A stretch of 64,000 nucleotides of DNA from Bradyrhizobium sp. (GCF_030646015.1 NZ_JAUSLT010000121.1:1-64000), one strand, 5' to 3'. Shown: positions 53,978 to 62,195, numbered from the stretch's first letter. Translations and numbers: made by a program. Notes: a model not told the origin generated them from the sequence alone.

Positions 53978-54061
53978 ATGGACTTGATCCTTATTGTACT
54001 TGTCGTGTTGCTGCTGTTTGGCGGCGGCGGATACTGGGGCCGCCGTAGAGGTCATTGGTAA
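53978..54061 (+). CDS. 27-residue membrane microprotein with Gly/Arg tail
   Basis: ATG at 53978 with AAGGAG eight bases upstream. The sequence is a short helix (MDLILIVLVVLLLFGGGGYW) and a basic end GRRRGHW. The strong ribosome site, the position right after the 46-residue gene and the clean end argue for expression. Function unknown; such peptides may bind membrane complexes. Confidence 0.65.
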   Translation: MDLILIVLVVLLLFGGGGYWGRRRGHW

Positions 54062-54546
54062 GAACTAGAACATGGAGGCGACCACGGAGAAAACGTGCCT
54101 TGAGCAACGTAGCGAGCGGTGTTTGGATTCGTTACTCGCACAACCCCATCGAATATCCACGCTAGGACGCGCCGACGAAGCGGCTGTTAAAGCTGCCGCT
54201 GCGCTTATCCGATGATCTATGGTCAGGCGGCCACGCTGTTTTCGCCACACATCTCCCGCGGGCATCCGAAAAGCCATTGGGGCTTTCGACCATTTGAATT
54301 CGCCGACGCCTGCCTCCCGCAACGGAGCAGTTAGCGAGCATTGCTTGTTGCGTCGACGTCCGAGGCCCTTGTTGGGCGTTTCCTCCCCGACTGCCCGGCG
54401 GCCCCACGGCTGTCGGGCATTTTTGCGATGAGTGGCGTCGGATCCGAGACTTTCCTGCGCCAACACAACTTGTCCGTCATGGAGCGGAACATGCAGGCTA
54501 TCAGGGACTTTACTGACATGTCCGGCAAAACAGAAAGAGACCGATC
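54062..54546. other. 485-base intergenic region holding a likely small RNA
   Basis: No protein-coding gene is convincing; open frames are Arg/Ser-rich. The right part contains the small-RNA candidate at 54337-54424. From 54490 a GGAAC-N17-CTTT sequence precedes the next gene and is too imperfect to claim as a promoter. Confidence 0.5.
54337..54424 (+). ncRNA. Candidate trans-acting small RNA resembling the alpha-r14 (mmgR) group
   Basis: A short hairpin GCCC-TTGTT-GGGC (54365-54377) is followed by GTTTCCTCCCC (54378-54388), an anti-Shine-Dalgarno-like single-stranded motif. Then comes a GC-rich hairpin TGCCCG...CGGGCA (54392-54419) ending in TTTTT. A hairpin, a UUUCCUCCC motif and a terminator in this order are the layout I recall for rhizobial alpha-r14 RNAs. 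The 5' end and promoter are not identified. Confidence 0.45.
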
Positions 54547-54768
54547 ATGTCGACGCGTTTTCAGATTGCCTTGTTAATGTTCATGATGACCAATGCGGTT
54601 GCCTTCGGCGTCGGTATCGTCCTGGTTCTGATGATTCCCGCACTCGCGGCTTACGCGTTCGAAGCGATTCCAGCTGTCGTTGCAGCGAGCTTGGTGGTCA
54701 GCGCGCCGGCGGCTTGGTTCATAGCTCCCACGCTGCGGTCGCGATATCAGAGGATTCATTCCCAGTAG
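54547..54768 (+). CDS. Small two-helix membrane protein (73 aa)
   Basis: MSTRFQIALLMFMMTNAVAF and GVGIVLVLMIPALAAYAFEA form the first hydrophobic segment, IPAVVAASLVVSAPAAWFI the second, and the end is basic (APTLRSRYQRIHSQ). AAAGAGA precedes the start. No family recognised. It closes the small-gene stretch and converges on the kinase gene at 54889. Confidence 0.7.
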   Translation: MSTRFQIALLMFMMTNAVAFGVGIVLVLMIPALAAYAFEAIPAVVAASLVVSAPAAWFIAPTLRSRYQRIHSQ

Positions 54769-54888
54769 CGTCATCAAGCAGGGTCGGGGTGTCGCGACCC
54801 GATCTGACAAACCGGCCGCCAACGACCTCGCCTTGATCAAGTTCGCATCAAATCCGTATTCGGTTGCGGGCTTACGAGTTCGCTGCGG

Positions 54889-55980
54889 CTAGCTCGCCGG
54901 CGCGCAGCCGGGTTTTGCCGCTGATTTGTTGACGCGGCGGAACCGCAGCACGATCCTTGTGCCGGAATGGCCGGGATCGCGCTCGACGCTGGCTTCGAGT
55001 TTCTGGGCCATGGCGGAGACGATGCGCTGGCCCATGCCGGTGGAGCGCGGGTCGGTCTTGACGTTGAGGCCGACGCCGTCGTCGACGATCGCCAGTTCGA
55101 GATCGTCGCCATCGGCATCGAGGGTGACATGGATCGGCCCGGCGCCGTCGGGGTAGGCGTATTTCACCGCATTCATCACCAGCTCGTTGACGATGATGCC
55201 GATCGCCACCGCGCGGTCCGGGTCGATCTCGACCGGCTCGGCCTTCAGGGTCAGCCGCGACATCTTGTTGCCTTCGGCGGACCGCCTCAAATCCTCGAGC
55301 AGGGCCTCCAGATACTGGTTCAGGAGCACGCTTTTCAGATCGTGCGAGGTGTAGAGCCGGCGGTGCACCTGCGCCACCGCGGCGACCCGCCCCATCGCAT
55401 TGGTCAGCGCCGCCTTGACGTCGTCCTGGCTGGCCGAATTGGCCTGCAGATGCAGCAGCGAGGCGATGATCTGCAGCGAGTTGCCGACGCGATGGTTGAC
55501 CTCGCGCAGCAGCACCTCGCGTTCGGCGGCGAGCGCGGCATAGCGATCGCGCGAGGCGTGGACCTCGGCCTCGGCCTCGTCGCGGGCCTTGCGAACCATC
55601 GCCTGCTGGATGGCGCTGTCGACGGCGACATGGAGCAGGGGGATGAAATCGCCCTGGACGTCCTTGACCAGGTAATCGACGGCGCCGGCCTTCAGCGCGG
55701 TGACGGCGATGGCGGAATCCTGCGACGCCGTGACGAACACCACCGGCGGCGCGTTCGGGATCTTCAGGATCCGCTCCAGCGTCTCAAGGCCGTCGAGGCC
55801 GGGCATGTACTGATCGAGGGCGATGACATCGATGCCGCCCTGGTGCAGCCGCTCCAGCCCTTCGGCGCCGCCAGGCGCATGCACCACCTTGACGCCGAGC
55901 CGCGTCAGGCCGCGGTCGACCAGCCGGGCCAGCGCCGGATCGTCGTCGATGTAAAGCAGCGTGGGCATGGTCGCGGTCAT
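54889..55980 (-). CDS. Receiver-HisKA_2 hybrid histidine kinase
   Basis: 363 residues from MTATMPTLLYIDDDPALARL. An N-terminal receiver has Asp56 in DVIALDQYMPGLDG and Lys in YLVKD. A coiled linker (KARDEAEAEVHASRDRYAAL) leads to a HisKA_2 domain with His163 in LREVNHRVGNSLQIIASLLH and an ATPase with NELVMNAVKYAYPDGAG, DDGVGLN and GMGQRIV. It overlaps the upstream single-receiver gene by four bases. Third gene of a three-gene phosphorelay operon. Being receiver-first, it could be activated by the CHASE3 kinase and pass the signal on. Confidence 0.88.
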   Translation of the reverse strand: MTATMPTLLYIDDDPALARLVDRGLTRLGVKVVHAPGGAEGLERLHQGGIDVIALDQYMPGLDGLETLERILKIPNAPPVVFVTASQDSAIAVTALKAGAVDYLVKDVQGDFIPLLHVAVDSAIQQAMVRKARDEAEAEVHASRDRYAALAAEREVLLREVNHRVGNSLQIIASLLHLQANSASQDDVKAALTNAMGRVAAVAQVHRRLYTSHDLKSVLLNQYLEALLEDLRRSAEGNKMSRLTLKAEPVEIDPDRAVAIGIIVNELVMNAVKYAYPDGAGPIHVTLDADGDDLELAIVDDGVGLNVKTDPRSTGMGQRIVSAMAQKLEASVERDPGHSGTRIVLRFRRVNKSAAKPGCAPAS

Positions 55981-56417
55981 GTGGCGGCTGCGGGTACCTG
56001 AATGACGGAGAAGAACAGTCCGAGCTGGCGAATGGCGTTGGCGAAGCTTTCGTAGTTCACCGGCTTGGTGATGTAGACGTTGGCGCCGAGTTCGTAGCAG
56101 CGCTTGATCTCCTGGGAATCGTCGGTGGTGGTGAGCACCACGACCGGCGCGCATTTGAGATAGGCGTTTTCCTTGACCCGCCGCAAGATGTCGATGCCGG
56201 TCATGTCGGGCAGATTGAGATCGAGCAAAATCAGCAGCGCGTTGCCCTTGTGGGCGAGGCCGGTGCCGTCGCTGCCGAACAGGTACTTGACCGCATCTGT
56301 ACCGTTGGTGAACGCCACGATCTCGTTGTTGACCCCGGAACGGCGAATATTGCGCTCGATCAGGCGGGCGTGCCCCTCGTCGTCCTCGATCATGATGATG
56401 GTGACTGGATTGCTCAT
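55977..56417 (-). CDS. Single-domain response regulator (Rcp1-like)
   Basis: 146 residues, receiver only: acids at 11-13 (IEDDEGH), phosphoacceptor Asp66 in LILLDLNLPDMTG, Thr in VVLTTTDD and Lys in YITKPVNYESF. The insert with GSDGTGLAHKGNA before the phosphoacceptor is typical of the Rcp1-like group, which is usually encoded next to its cognate kinase. It overlaps genes on both sides by four bases. Confidence 0.9.
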   Translation of the reverse strand: MSNPVTIIMIEDDEGHARLIERNIRRSGVNNEIVAFTNGTDAVKYLFGSDGTGLAHKGNALLILLDLNLPDMTGIDILRRVKENAYLKCAPVVVLTTTDDSQEIKRCYELGANVYITKPVNYESFANAIRQLGLFFSVIQVPAAAT

Positions 56418-57946
56418 GACTCTCTGTTCCGGTTCGTGGCTGCCCAGCGAATGGGCAGCGTGGTGGTGAAGGTACTGCCGTGGTTGAGTTCCGATGATAC
56501 CGACATGGTTCCCCCGAGCCGCCGCACCAGGGCCCGGACGTGGGCGAGCCCGATGCCCTGGCCCGGTTTGTCCTGGCTGCCGGCGCGGCGGAACAGGTCG
56601 AAAATCCGCTGGTGGTCCCTGGGATCGATGCCGCGGCCGTTGTCGGAGACCTCGAATATCGCAAAGCCGAGCTTGGTCCGGCCCCGGACATGGATCTCGC
56701 CGGGAACTCCCGGCTTGAGATATTTCAGCGCGTTGTCGATCAGGTTGGAGAAAATCTGCTCCATCGCGAGGCGGTCGCTGACGATGTCCGGCAGCGGTTC
56801 GATGTGGATGGTGGCCTCGGCCTCCGCGGCCTGATGCGCCATGGTGCTCACGATGGCTTCGATCAGTTCGCGCGTATCGATCTGCACCGGCTGGAACTCG
56901 CGCCGCCCCTCGCGGGTGAGGTTGAGGATCGCTGTGATCAGGCGGTCCATCTTGGCGATCGACGATTTGATGAAGCCGAGCGCCTCGGTGAAATCCTGCG
57001 ACAGCTGCTTGTCGGCGCCTTCGAGCACGGGCTCGGCGCTGTCGGTGGCGTTGTCGGGCGCCGGCGGCGCCGATGATTGCGCGCGGGCAAGGGATGCGAT
57101 CCGTTGGAAGATGTCGCCGCGCAGTTCCTCGAGCTCGCTGGTGAAGCCCATGATGTTGACCAGCGGCGAGCGCAAATCGTGGCTGACGATATAGGCGAAG
57201 CGCTGGATCTCCTCGTTGGCCTCGCGCAGATCGGCGGTGCGCTCGTCGATGGTGGTTTCCAGATTGAGGTTGTTGTCGCGCAACAGCGCCTCGGCGTCGT
57301 CGCGCGCGCTGGCGGAGCGCCGCACCAGGAAAATGGAGATGCCGGCCAGCGCGATCACGAGCCCGGATCCTGCGATGGTCACCCAAGCCGACAGCTGCTG
57401 GCTGCGATGGGCATTGCCGGTTCGCAACGCAAACAGCCGGTCCTCCTCCGATCGCATCGTGGCCGCGATCTCGCGAATCGCATTGCTGCTGTTGGCCGCG
57501 ACCGCCTCGCGCACCAGCGCCACGGCGCTGTCAGGCTCGGCTTGCCTGACGAAGTTCATTTCCCTCGCGAACTGGTCGAGTCGCAGCTCCACCGTCGGCC
57601 GCAATTTCCTGATGTTCTCGACCTGACGTGGATTGTCCGACGTCAGCTGCGCCAGCTTGTCGACATTGGCGGGGATGGTGGCGACGGCAGCCTCATGATC
57701 TCTCAGGAATTCGGGTCCGCTTGTGAGCAGGTAGCCGCGCGCCGCACTTTCGGCGCGGCGGATGTCCAGCAGCAAGGCGTTGATCTGGTTTTCGACCTCG
57801 ACGGTGTGCACTACCCGGCCGCTGTCTTCGCTGGCCTTGTTGACCAGCAGGACGGAAGCGGTGCTGATCGCGACCAGCACCAAAAATCCCGCCGCAAGCA
57901 GCAGGATCTGGCCAATCGCGCGCCGGCGCGTGGCCTCAGGCGTCAC
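56414..57946 (-). CDS. CHASE3-domain membrane histidine kinase
   Basis: 510 residues. Two membrane helices (about 11-36 and 188-208) enclose a CHASE3 sensor domain of about 150 residues in the periplasm (NQINALLLDIRRAESAARGY is its hallmark). After a coiled coil the HisKA domain has His256 in RFAYIVSHDLRSPLVNIMGF, and the ATPase has FSNLIDNALKYLKPG, VSDNGRGIDP, IFDLFRRAG and GQGIGLAHVRALV. It is the first gene of the relay operon with the Rcp1-like regulator and the hybrid kinase. The signal is unknown. Confidence 0.9.
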   Translation of the reverse strand: MTPEATRRRAIGQILLLAAGFLVLVAISTASVLLVNKASEDSGRVVHTVEVENQINALLLDIRRAESAARGYLLTSGPEFLRDHEAAVATIPANVDKLAQLTSDNPRQVENIRKLRPTVELRLDQFAREMNFVRQAEPDSAVALVREAVAANSSNAIREIAATMRSEEDRLFALRTGNAHRSQQLSAWVTIAGSGLVIALAGISIFLVRRSASARDDAEALLRDNNLNLETTIDERTADLREANEEIQRFAYIVSHDLRSPLVNIMGFTSELEELRGDIFQRIASLARAQSSAPPAPDNATDSAEPVLEGADKQLSQDFTEALGFIKSSIAKMDRLITAILNLTREGRREFQPVQIDTRELIEAIVSTMAHQAAEAEATIHIEPLPDIVSDRLAMEQIFSNLIDNALKYLKPGVPGEIHVRGRTKLGFAIFEVSDNGRGIDPRDHQRIFDLFRRAGSQDKPGQGIGLAHVRALVRRLGGTMSVSSELNHGSTFTTTLPIRWAATNRNRES

Positions 57947-58065
57947 GGCAGTCTCGGGTCATGGAACAACGGAATTGCAGCAACCCCCTGGATGGCAAGG
58001 TTTCCCCAGCGGTGAGAACGCCGCTCCGGCCAATTGGTTCCAGGATGTGTGGCGCCGAACGGCCG

Positions 58066-59415
58066 TCAGCCGGGGTTCTGGCCGGCCAGATACTGTTCGA
58101 GCCAGTGGATATGGTAGTCGCCGTCGATAATGGCGGGCTCCCGCACCAGCGCCCGGAACAGCGGCAGCGTGGTCTCGATGCCCTCGACCACCATTTCGTC
58201 GAGCGCGCGGCGCAGCCGCATCAGGCACTCGCCCCGGGTCTTGCCATGGACGATCAGCTTGCCGACCAGCGAGTCGTAATAGGGCGGGATGACGTAGCCC
58301 TGATAGACGGCGGAATCGATCCGCACGCCGAGGCCGCCCGGCGGATGGTATTGCGTGATCCTGCCCGGTGACGGGCGGAAGGTCTGGGGATTTTCCGCGT
58401 TGACGCGGCATTCGATGGCGTGGCCGATGATCTGGATCTCGTCCTGCGTCGCCGGCAGTTCGCCGCCGGCGGCGATTCGGATCTGCTCCAGCACGAGGTC
58501 GATATCGGTGATCGACTCGGTGACGGGATGCTCGACCTGGATCCTTGTGTTCATTTCGATGAAATAGAACTCGCCATCCTCGTACAGGAATTCGATGGTG
58601 CCGACGCCGAGATATTTCATGTCCTGCATCGCCTTGGCGCAGGTCGCGCCGATTTTGGCGCGTGCTGCCGCCGCCAAGACCGGCGAGGGGCCTTCTTCCC
58701 AGATCTTCTGGTGACGCCGCTGCAGCGAGCAGTCGCGTTCGCCGAGATGGATGGCGCCGCCGCGGCCGTCGCCGAGGATCTGGATTTCGATGTGTCGCGG
58801 CTTCTGCAGGTATTTTTCCAGATAGACCGAGGCATCGCCGAACGCCGACTTGGCCTCGTTGGACGCGGTCGACAGCGCCAGCATCAGATCTTCAGCGGTC
58901 TGCGCGACCTTCATGCCGCGACCGCCGCCGCCGGAAGCCGCTTTCACCAGCACCGGAAAACCGATGGACTCCGCGATCGCCATCGCGTCGTCCTCGGGAC
59001 CGACGCCGCCGTCGGAACCGGGCACCACGGGAATGCCGAGCCGCTTGGCGGTCTTCTTGGCCTCGATCTTGTCGCCCATCAGGCGGATGTGCTCGGCCTT
59101 CGGCCCGATGAAATGCAGATTGTGCTCGCCGAGGATTTCGGCGAAGCGGGCGTTTTCCGACAGAAAGCCGTAGCCGGGATGCACGGCGTCGGCGCCGGTG
59201 ATCTCGCAGGCGGAAAGCAGCGCCGGGATGTTGAGGTAACTGTCCTTCGACGGCGGCGGGCCGATGCAGACGCTTTCGTCGGCCAGCCGCACATGCATGG
59301 CGTCGGCGTCCGCGGTGGAATGCACCGCGACGGTGGCGATGCCGAGTTCCTTGCAAGCGCGCAGGATACGCAGTGCGATCTCGCCGCGATTGGCTATCAG
59401 GATCTTGTCGAACAT
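58066..59415 (-). CDS. accC: Acetyl-CoA carboxylase biotin carboxylase subunit
   Basis: 449 residues, full length. Motifs: FDKILIANRGEIALRILRAC, the ATP-grasp Gly-rich loop KAASGGGGRGMKV, EKYLQKPRHIEIQILGDG, the catalytic region FIEMNTRIQVEHPVTE and INAENP-like VNAENPQTFRPSPG. It carboxylates the biotin on AccB using bicarbonate and ATP, the first step of fatty acid synthesis. It lies 24 bases after accB. Confidence 0.97.
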   Translation of the reverse strand: MFDKILIANRGEIALRILRACKELGIATVAVHSTADADAMHVRLADESVCIGPPPSKDSYLNIPALLSACEITGADAVHPGYGFLSENARFAEILGEHNLHFIGPKAEHIRLMGDKIEAKKTAKRLGIPVVPGSDGGVGPEDDAMAIAESIGFPVLVKAASGGGGRGMKVAQTAEDLMLALSTASNEAKSAFGDASVYLEKYLQKPRHIEIQILGDGRGGAIHLGERDCSLQRRHQKIWEEGPSPVLAAAARAKIGATCAKAMQDMKYLGVGTIEFLYEDGEFYFIEMNTRIQVEHPVTESITDIDLVLEQIRIAAGGELPATQDEIQIIGHAIECRVNAENPQTFRPSPGRITQYHPPGGLGVRIDSAVYQGYVIPPYYDSLVGKLIVHGKTRGECLMRLRRALDEMVVEGIETTLPLFRALVREPAIIDGDYHIHWLEQYLAGQNPG

Positions 59416-59439
59416 CGCAGCGCCTGACGTTGCCGAATT

Positions 59440-59931
59440 CTATTCAATGATGACGAGCGGTTCGCCGAATTCGACCGGCTGGCCGTCCTCGACGAGAATC
59501 TGCGTCACGGTGCCCGCGCGCGTCGACGGGATCTGGTTCATCGTCTTCATCGCCTCGATGATCAACAGCGTCTGCCCGATCGCCACCTTGGAGCCGACCT
59601 CGATGAACGGCTTGGCGCCGGGCTCGGACGCCCAATAGGCGGTGCCGACCATCGGCGAGGGCACCACGCCCGGGTGTTTTGCCAGATCGGCGATGGCGGC
59701 CGGTGTAACGCTCACAGCGGATCCATGGGAACCCGAGGGCATCTGCTGGAAATTCGCCGGCATCGATGCGGCGATGCTGATGTTGCGGGCGACCCGCACC
59801 CGCAGGCCGGCGCGTTCGATCTCGATCTCGGTGAGACTGGTCTCGTCGAGCAGCAATGCGAGTTCGCGAATGAGCGCACTGTCGTCGCTGTTGAACTTCG
59901 CGGCTTTTGTATCGTCAGGCTGGCTCGCCAT
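59440..59931 (-). CDS. accB: Biotin carboxyl carrier protein of acetyl-CoA carboxylase
   Basis: 163 residues from [20 protein letters not shown]. An N-terminal helix-rich part, an Ala/Pro linker and the biotinyl domain (about 88-163) with the biotin acceptor Lys129 in [10 protein letters not shown]. The longer frame starting at 60054 overlaps aroQ and is not used. Second gene in the aroQ-accB-accC order common in proteobacteria. Confidence 0.96.
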   Translation of the reverse strand: MASQPDDTKAAKFNSDDSALIRELALLLDETSLTEIEIERAGLRVRVARNISIAASMPANFQQMPSGSHGSAVSVTPAAIADLAKHPGVVPSPMVGTAYWASEPGAKPFIEVGSKVAIGQTLLIIEAMKTMNQIPSTRAGTVTQILVEDGQPVEFGEPLVIIE

Positions 59932-59975
59932 GATCTTGATCCGGAGCTTTCTGTGGGGTGACGGGCGAAAAGGCG

Positions 59976-60443
59976 TCAGGCAGTCGCCTTGACGCCGATT
60001 TTGGCGGCAAGGCCCTGGATCGCCAGTCGGTAACCCTCGATGCCGAACCCGCAAAGCGATGCGAACGCGGCCCGGGCGGTGAAGGAATGGTGGCGGAATT
60101 CTTCGCGGGCATGGATATTGGTGACGTGCACTTCGACGGTTGGAATTTTTACCGCCATCAGGGCGTCGTGCAGCGCGATCGAGGTGTGTGAGTAGCCGCC
60201 GGCATTGATGATGATCCCGGCGGCCTTTTTCGCAAGCGCCTCGTGGATGAAATCGATCAGCTCGCCTTCGCGGTTGGATTGTCTGCAGTCGGCCTTGAGG
60301 CCGAACTGGGCAGCGGTCTGCACGCAGAGCTGCTCGACGTCGGCAAGCCTGGCGTGGCCGTATTTCTCGGGCTCCCGGGTCCCCAACAAATTGAGGTTCG
60401 GGCCGTTGAGCACATAAATCGTCTCGGCAGGTCTCTCGGCCAT
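59976..60443 (-). CDS. aroQ: Type II 3-dehydroquinate dehydratase
   Basis: 155 residues. Active-site segments: [20 protein letters not shown] (the NLLG loop with the catalytic Tyr close behind), [53 protein letters not shown]. It catalyses the third step of the shikimate pathway. First gene of the operon, 44 bases before accB. The preceding 200 bases contain only its likely promoter region. Confidence 0.96.
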   Translation of the reverse strand: MAERPAETIYVLNGPNLNLLGTREPEKYGHARLADVEQLCVQTAAQFGLKADCRQSNREGELIDFIHEALAKKAAGIIINAGGYSHTSIALHDALMAVKIPTVEVHVTNIHAREEFRHHSFTARAAFASLCGFGIEGYRLAIQGLAAKIGVKATA

Positions 60444-60643
60444 CCAGATCCCGGTAATGCTGCTGCGGTGGCGGCGGTTATAGGTAACATCAGGCCCCAG
60501 GGGAAGCCTTTAGGCCGCCCTATACCCTGCCCAAATGCCTCACCCGGCTCGTTAAAAGCCGCGCGGAACCTGCGGAAACTGCTCGTTAACCAATGTTTGA
60601 AGGGGAGGCGGTACCGTCACCGGGCGGGGCTGACATCCCCCCA

Positions 60644-61048
60644 TTACCAGCGGTTCTGGAGCCGCAGGCTTTCGGCGAGGTCGCCGCGGAAATTGTGCTG
60701 CCCGAGATGCAGCAGCCTGCATTGCAGATCGACCCAGACCTTGCCGCCGATGTCGATCCAGCGGCGGCAGAACGCGTAATCCTCCGAAAGGTAGCGGCCG
60801 GAATCGGGATCGACCATGCAGTCGAAGAACAGCCAGTGCAGATGTGCCTCCGGATGGCCCGGCGGCCCGTCCGGCGTGTATTTCAGCTCCGGGTATTTTT
60901 CCATCATGCGCGAGAAAACATCGCGCTTGATGCACATGAAGCCGGTCGGCGCCTCCGCGACCTCGACGAATCCGTCGGCGTCGGCATAGGCGCTGACGCG
61001 CTCGGCGCCGTGGCCGACCGGATTGAACGGAGCTCGGACTTCGCGCAA
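60644..61048 (-). pseudogene. C-terminal half of a glycosyltransferase-like protein, 5' truncated
   Basis: The 134-residue frame begins abruptly near 61040 and carries the distal half of a family-2-like fold: APTGFMCIKRDVFSRMMEKY, then HLHWLFFDCMVDPDSGRYL, SEDYAFCRRWIDIGGKVWVD and LLHLGQHNFRGDLAESLRL. The ED-Y motif and the following Trp region are those of the catalytic-domain end. The nucleotide-binding N-terminal half (DxD motif) is missing. The apparent start MREVRAPF is chance at the junction. It abuts a LuxR fragment on the other strand. Confidence 0.65.
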
Positions 61049-61143
61049 CGACGGTGCGGCAGAATCTCAAGAGCGCCTACGAAAAGACGCAGGTTCACAG
61101 CCAGGCCGCATTGGTGACGCTGGCGCGCAGTTTCGGGCGCTAG
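61042..61143 (+). pseudogene. C-terminal fragment of a LuxR-type regulator
   Basis: The plus-strand frame to the TAG at 61141 reads RATTVRQNLKSAYEKTQVHS followed by QAALVTLARSFGR, which is the recognition helix and end of a LuxR/GerE helix-turn-helix. No start or upstream domain exists; the sequence left of 61042 belongs to the opposite-strand glycosyltransferase remnant. A decayed stub. Confidence 0.6.
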
Positions 61144-61159
61144 CCCGGCCGGCTCACGC

Positions 61160-61187
61160 GAAAGGGGCAGGCATTGCTGCCCGCCCC
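61160..61187 (-). terminator. Possible terminator after the larger DUF1236 gene
   Basis: On the minus strand GGGGCGGGCA-GCAA-TGCCTGCCCC (61187-61164) forms ten pairs with a GNRA-type loop. Only TTT follows, so termination may be weak. It is 26 bases after the stop. Confidence 0.5.
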
Positions 61188-61212
61188 GAACGCGTTATCC
61201 TGTCAGCTGCGC

Positions 61213-61992
61213 TTAGCCCTCGATGATGTAGACGATCTCGTGGGTCTCGGGCCTTACGATGACGTAGCGGCCGCTAACCAGGATGACCTGGTAGCCGCGC
61301 CATTCCGGATAGATCTCGACGATCCGCGGCGGCAGCGGATAGAACCGGACCGAAGTCGGAACCCGCGTGCCAACCGAGATATTGAAGTTTACGTTGGTGG
61401 TTTCCTTAATGCTCGTCTCCGACTTGATCGCGGAGACGATCTGGGTGCGCTTTTCGGCCGGCGGTGCGGCGGTCGCCGAAGTTGCGGCGTTGCCGGTCGT
61501 CTGCGACTTGCTGTCCGCCCCAGCCGGGGCCTGGGTGGTGGTCTGCGACTTGCTGTCCTTGGCAGCGGGGGCCTGGGTCGTGGTCTGGGACTTGCTGTCG
61601 GTGGGACTCTTGGAGTCCGCCTTCATGTCCTTGCCGGCGGCACCCTTGTCCTGCGTCTCGGAGCTCATGCTCTTCGACTTCTCGCCCTTCATGTTGTCCT
61701 GGGCTGATTTCTCGCCCTTCATGCCGGGCTTCGCGTCATCCTGGGCGCGCAGGTTCTTGCCGCCTTCGGGCGCCATCTTCTCATTGGTCTGGGCGCCCTT
61801 CATGCCCTTCGATTCGCCGGCATCGCGATTCATCGGAGCCGCAGATGGTGCGGCGCGTTCAGCGGGCGCGCTCTGTTGGGCGGGGGAACCCGCCGACGGT
61901 GCGGCGTCGCGCGCCGGCGCCTGCGCATTGGCGAAGCCGGTTCCGGCGATCAGCGCCGCTGCGGCGACAGAAATCATAAAACGGTTGGTCAT
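61213..61992 (-). CDS. DUF1236 exported protein with low-complexity repeats
   Basis: 259 residues from MTNRFMISVAAAALIAGTGF, signal peptide cleaved after ANAQ. Residues 20-175 are low complexity: Lys/Gly/Met-rich (MKGEKSAQDNMKGEKS) then three near-identical DSKSQTT(T)QAPA units. The folded C-terminal DUF1236 domain has TNVNFNISVGTRVPTSVRFY, PLPPRIVEIYPEWRGYQVIL and SGRYVIVRPETHEIVYIIEG. Probably an envelope protein of the stress response: a perfect EcfG promoter lies at 62029-62053. The repeat block may vary between strains. Confidence 0.82.
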   Translation of the reverse strand: MTNRFMISVAAAALIAGTGFANAQAPARDAAPSAGSPAQQSAPAERAAPSAAPMNRDAGESKGMKGAQTNEKMAPEGGKNLRAQDDAKPGMKGEKSAQDNMKGEKSKSMSSETQDKGAAGKDMKADSKSPTDSKSQTTTQAPAAKDSKSQTTTQAPAGADSKSQTTGNAATSATAAPPAEKRTQIVSAIKSETSIKETTNVNFNISVGTRVPTSVRFYPLPPRIVEIYPEWRGYQVILVSGRYVIVRPETHEIVYIIEG

Positions 61993-62028
61993 GGTGTCTC
62001 CTCGTGTGATTGCATTGCCCACGCCGAC

Positions 62029-62053
62029 AACGAAGCGAGAGGAGCGATGTTCC
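62029..62053 (-). promoter_or_regulatory. EcfG general-stress promoter of the larger DUF1236 gene
   Basis: On the minus strand GGAAC (62053-62049), exactly 16 bases, then CGTT (62032-62029). It ends 36 bases before the start codon, leaving room for the GAGGAGAC ribosome site. Confidence 0.75.
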
Positions 62054-62126
62054 GGACAATCGCCGGTTCCATCGATTTAGTTCGATGAATGCGTGATGAA
62101 CCGCCGGCTTTGAAAAAGCCGCAAAC

Positions 62127-62150
62127 AAAAGGCCGGCTCGAGAGCCGGCC
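62127..62150 (-). terminator. Rho-independent terminator after the DsbA-like gene
   Basis: GGCCGGCT-CTCG-AGCCGGCC on the minus strand (62150-62131) followed by TTTT. It lies about 45 bases after the thiol oxidoreductase stop, and the TTT on the other side makes it partly bidirectional. Confidence 0.75.
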
Positions 62151-62195
62151 TTTCAGTTCAGCAACGCGGCAACATCAGATTGCAGCAGGCGCCGC

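Noticed and set aside
54490..54516. EcfG promoter before the 73-residue membrane protein
   Set aside because: GGAAC is present but the -10 at the right distance is CTTT, lacking the conserved GTT core.
54065..54528. Several short frames in the intergenic region before the 73-residue membrane protein
   Set aside because: All are Arg/Ser/Pro-rich with no ribosome sites, and they cross the small-RNA candidate and its terminator.
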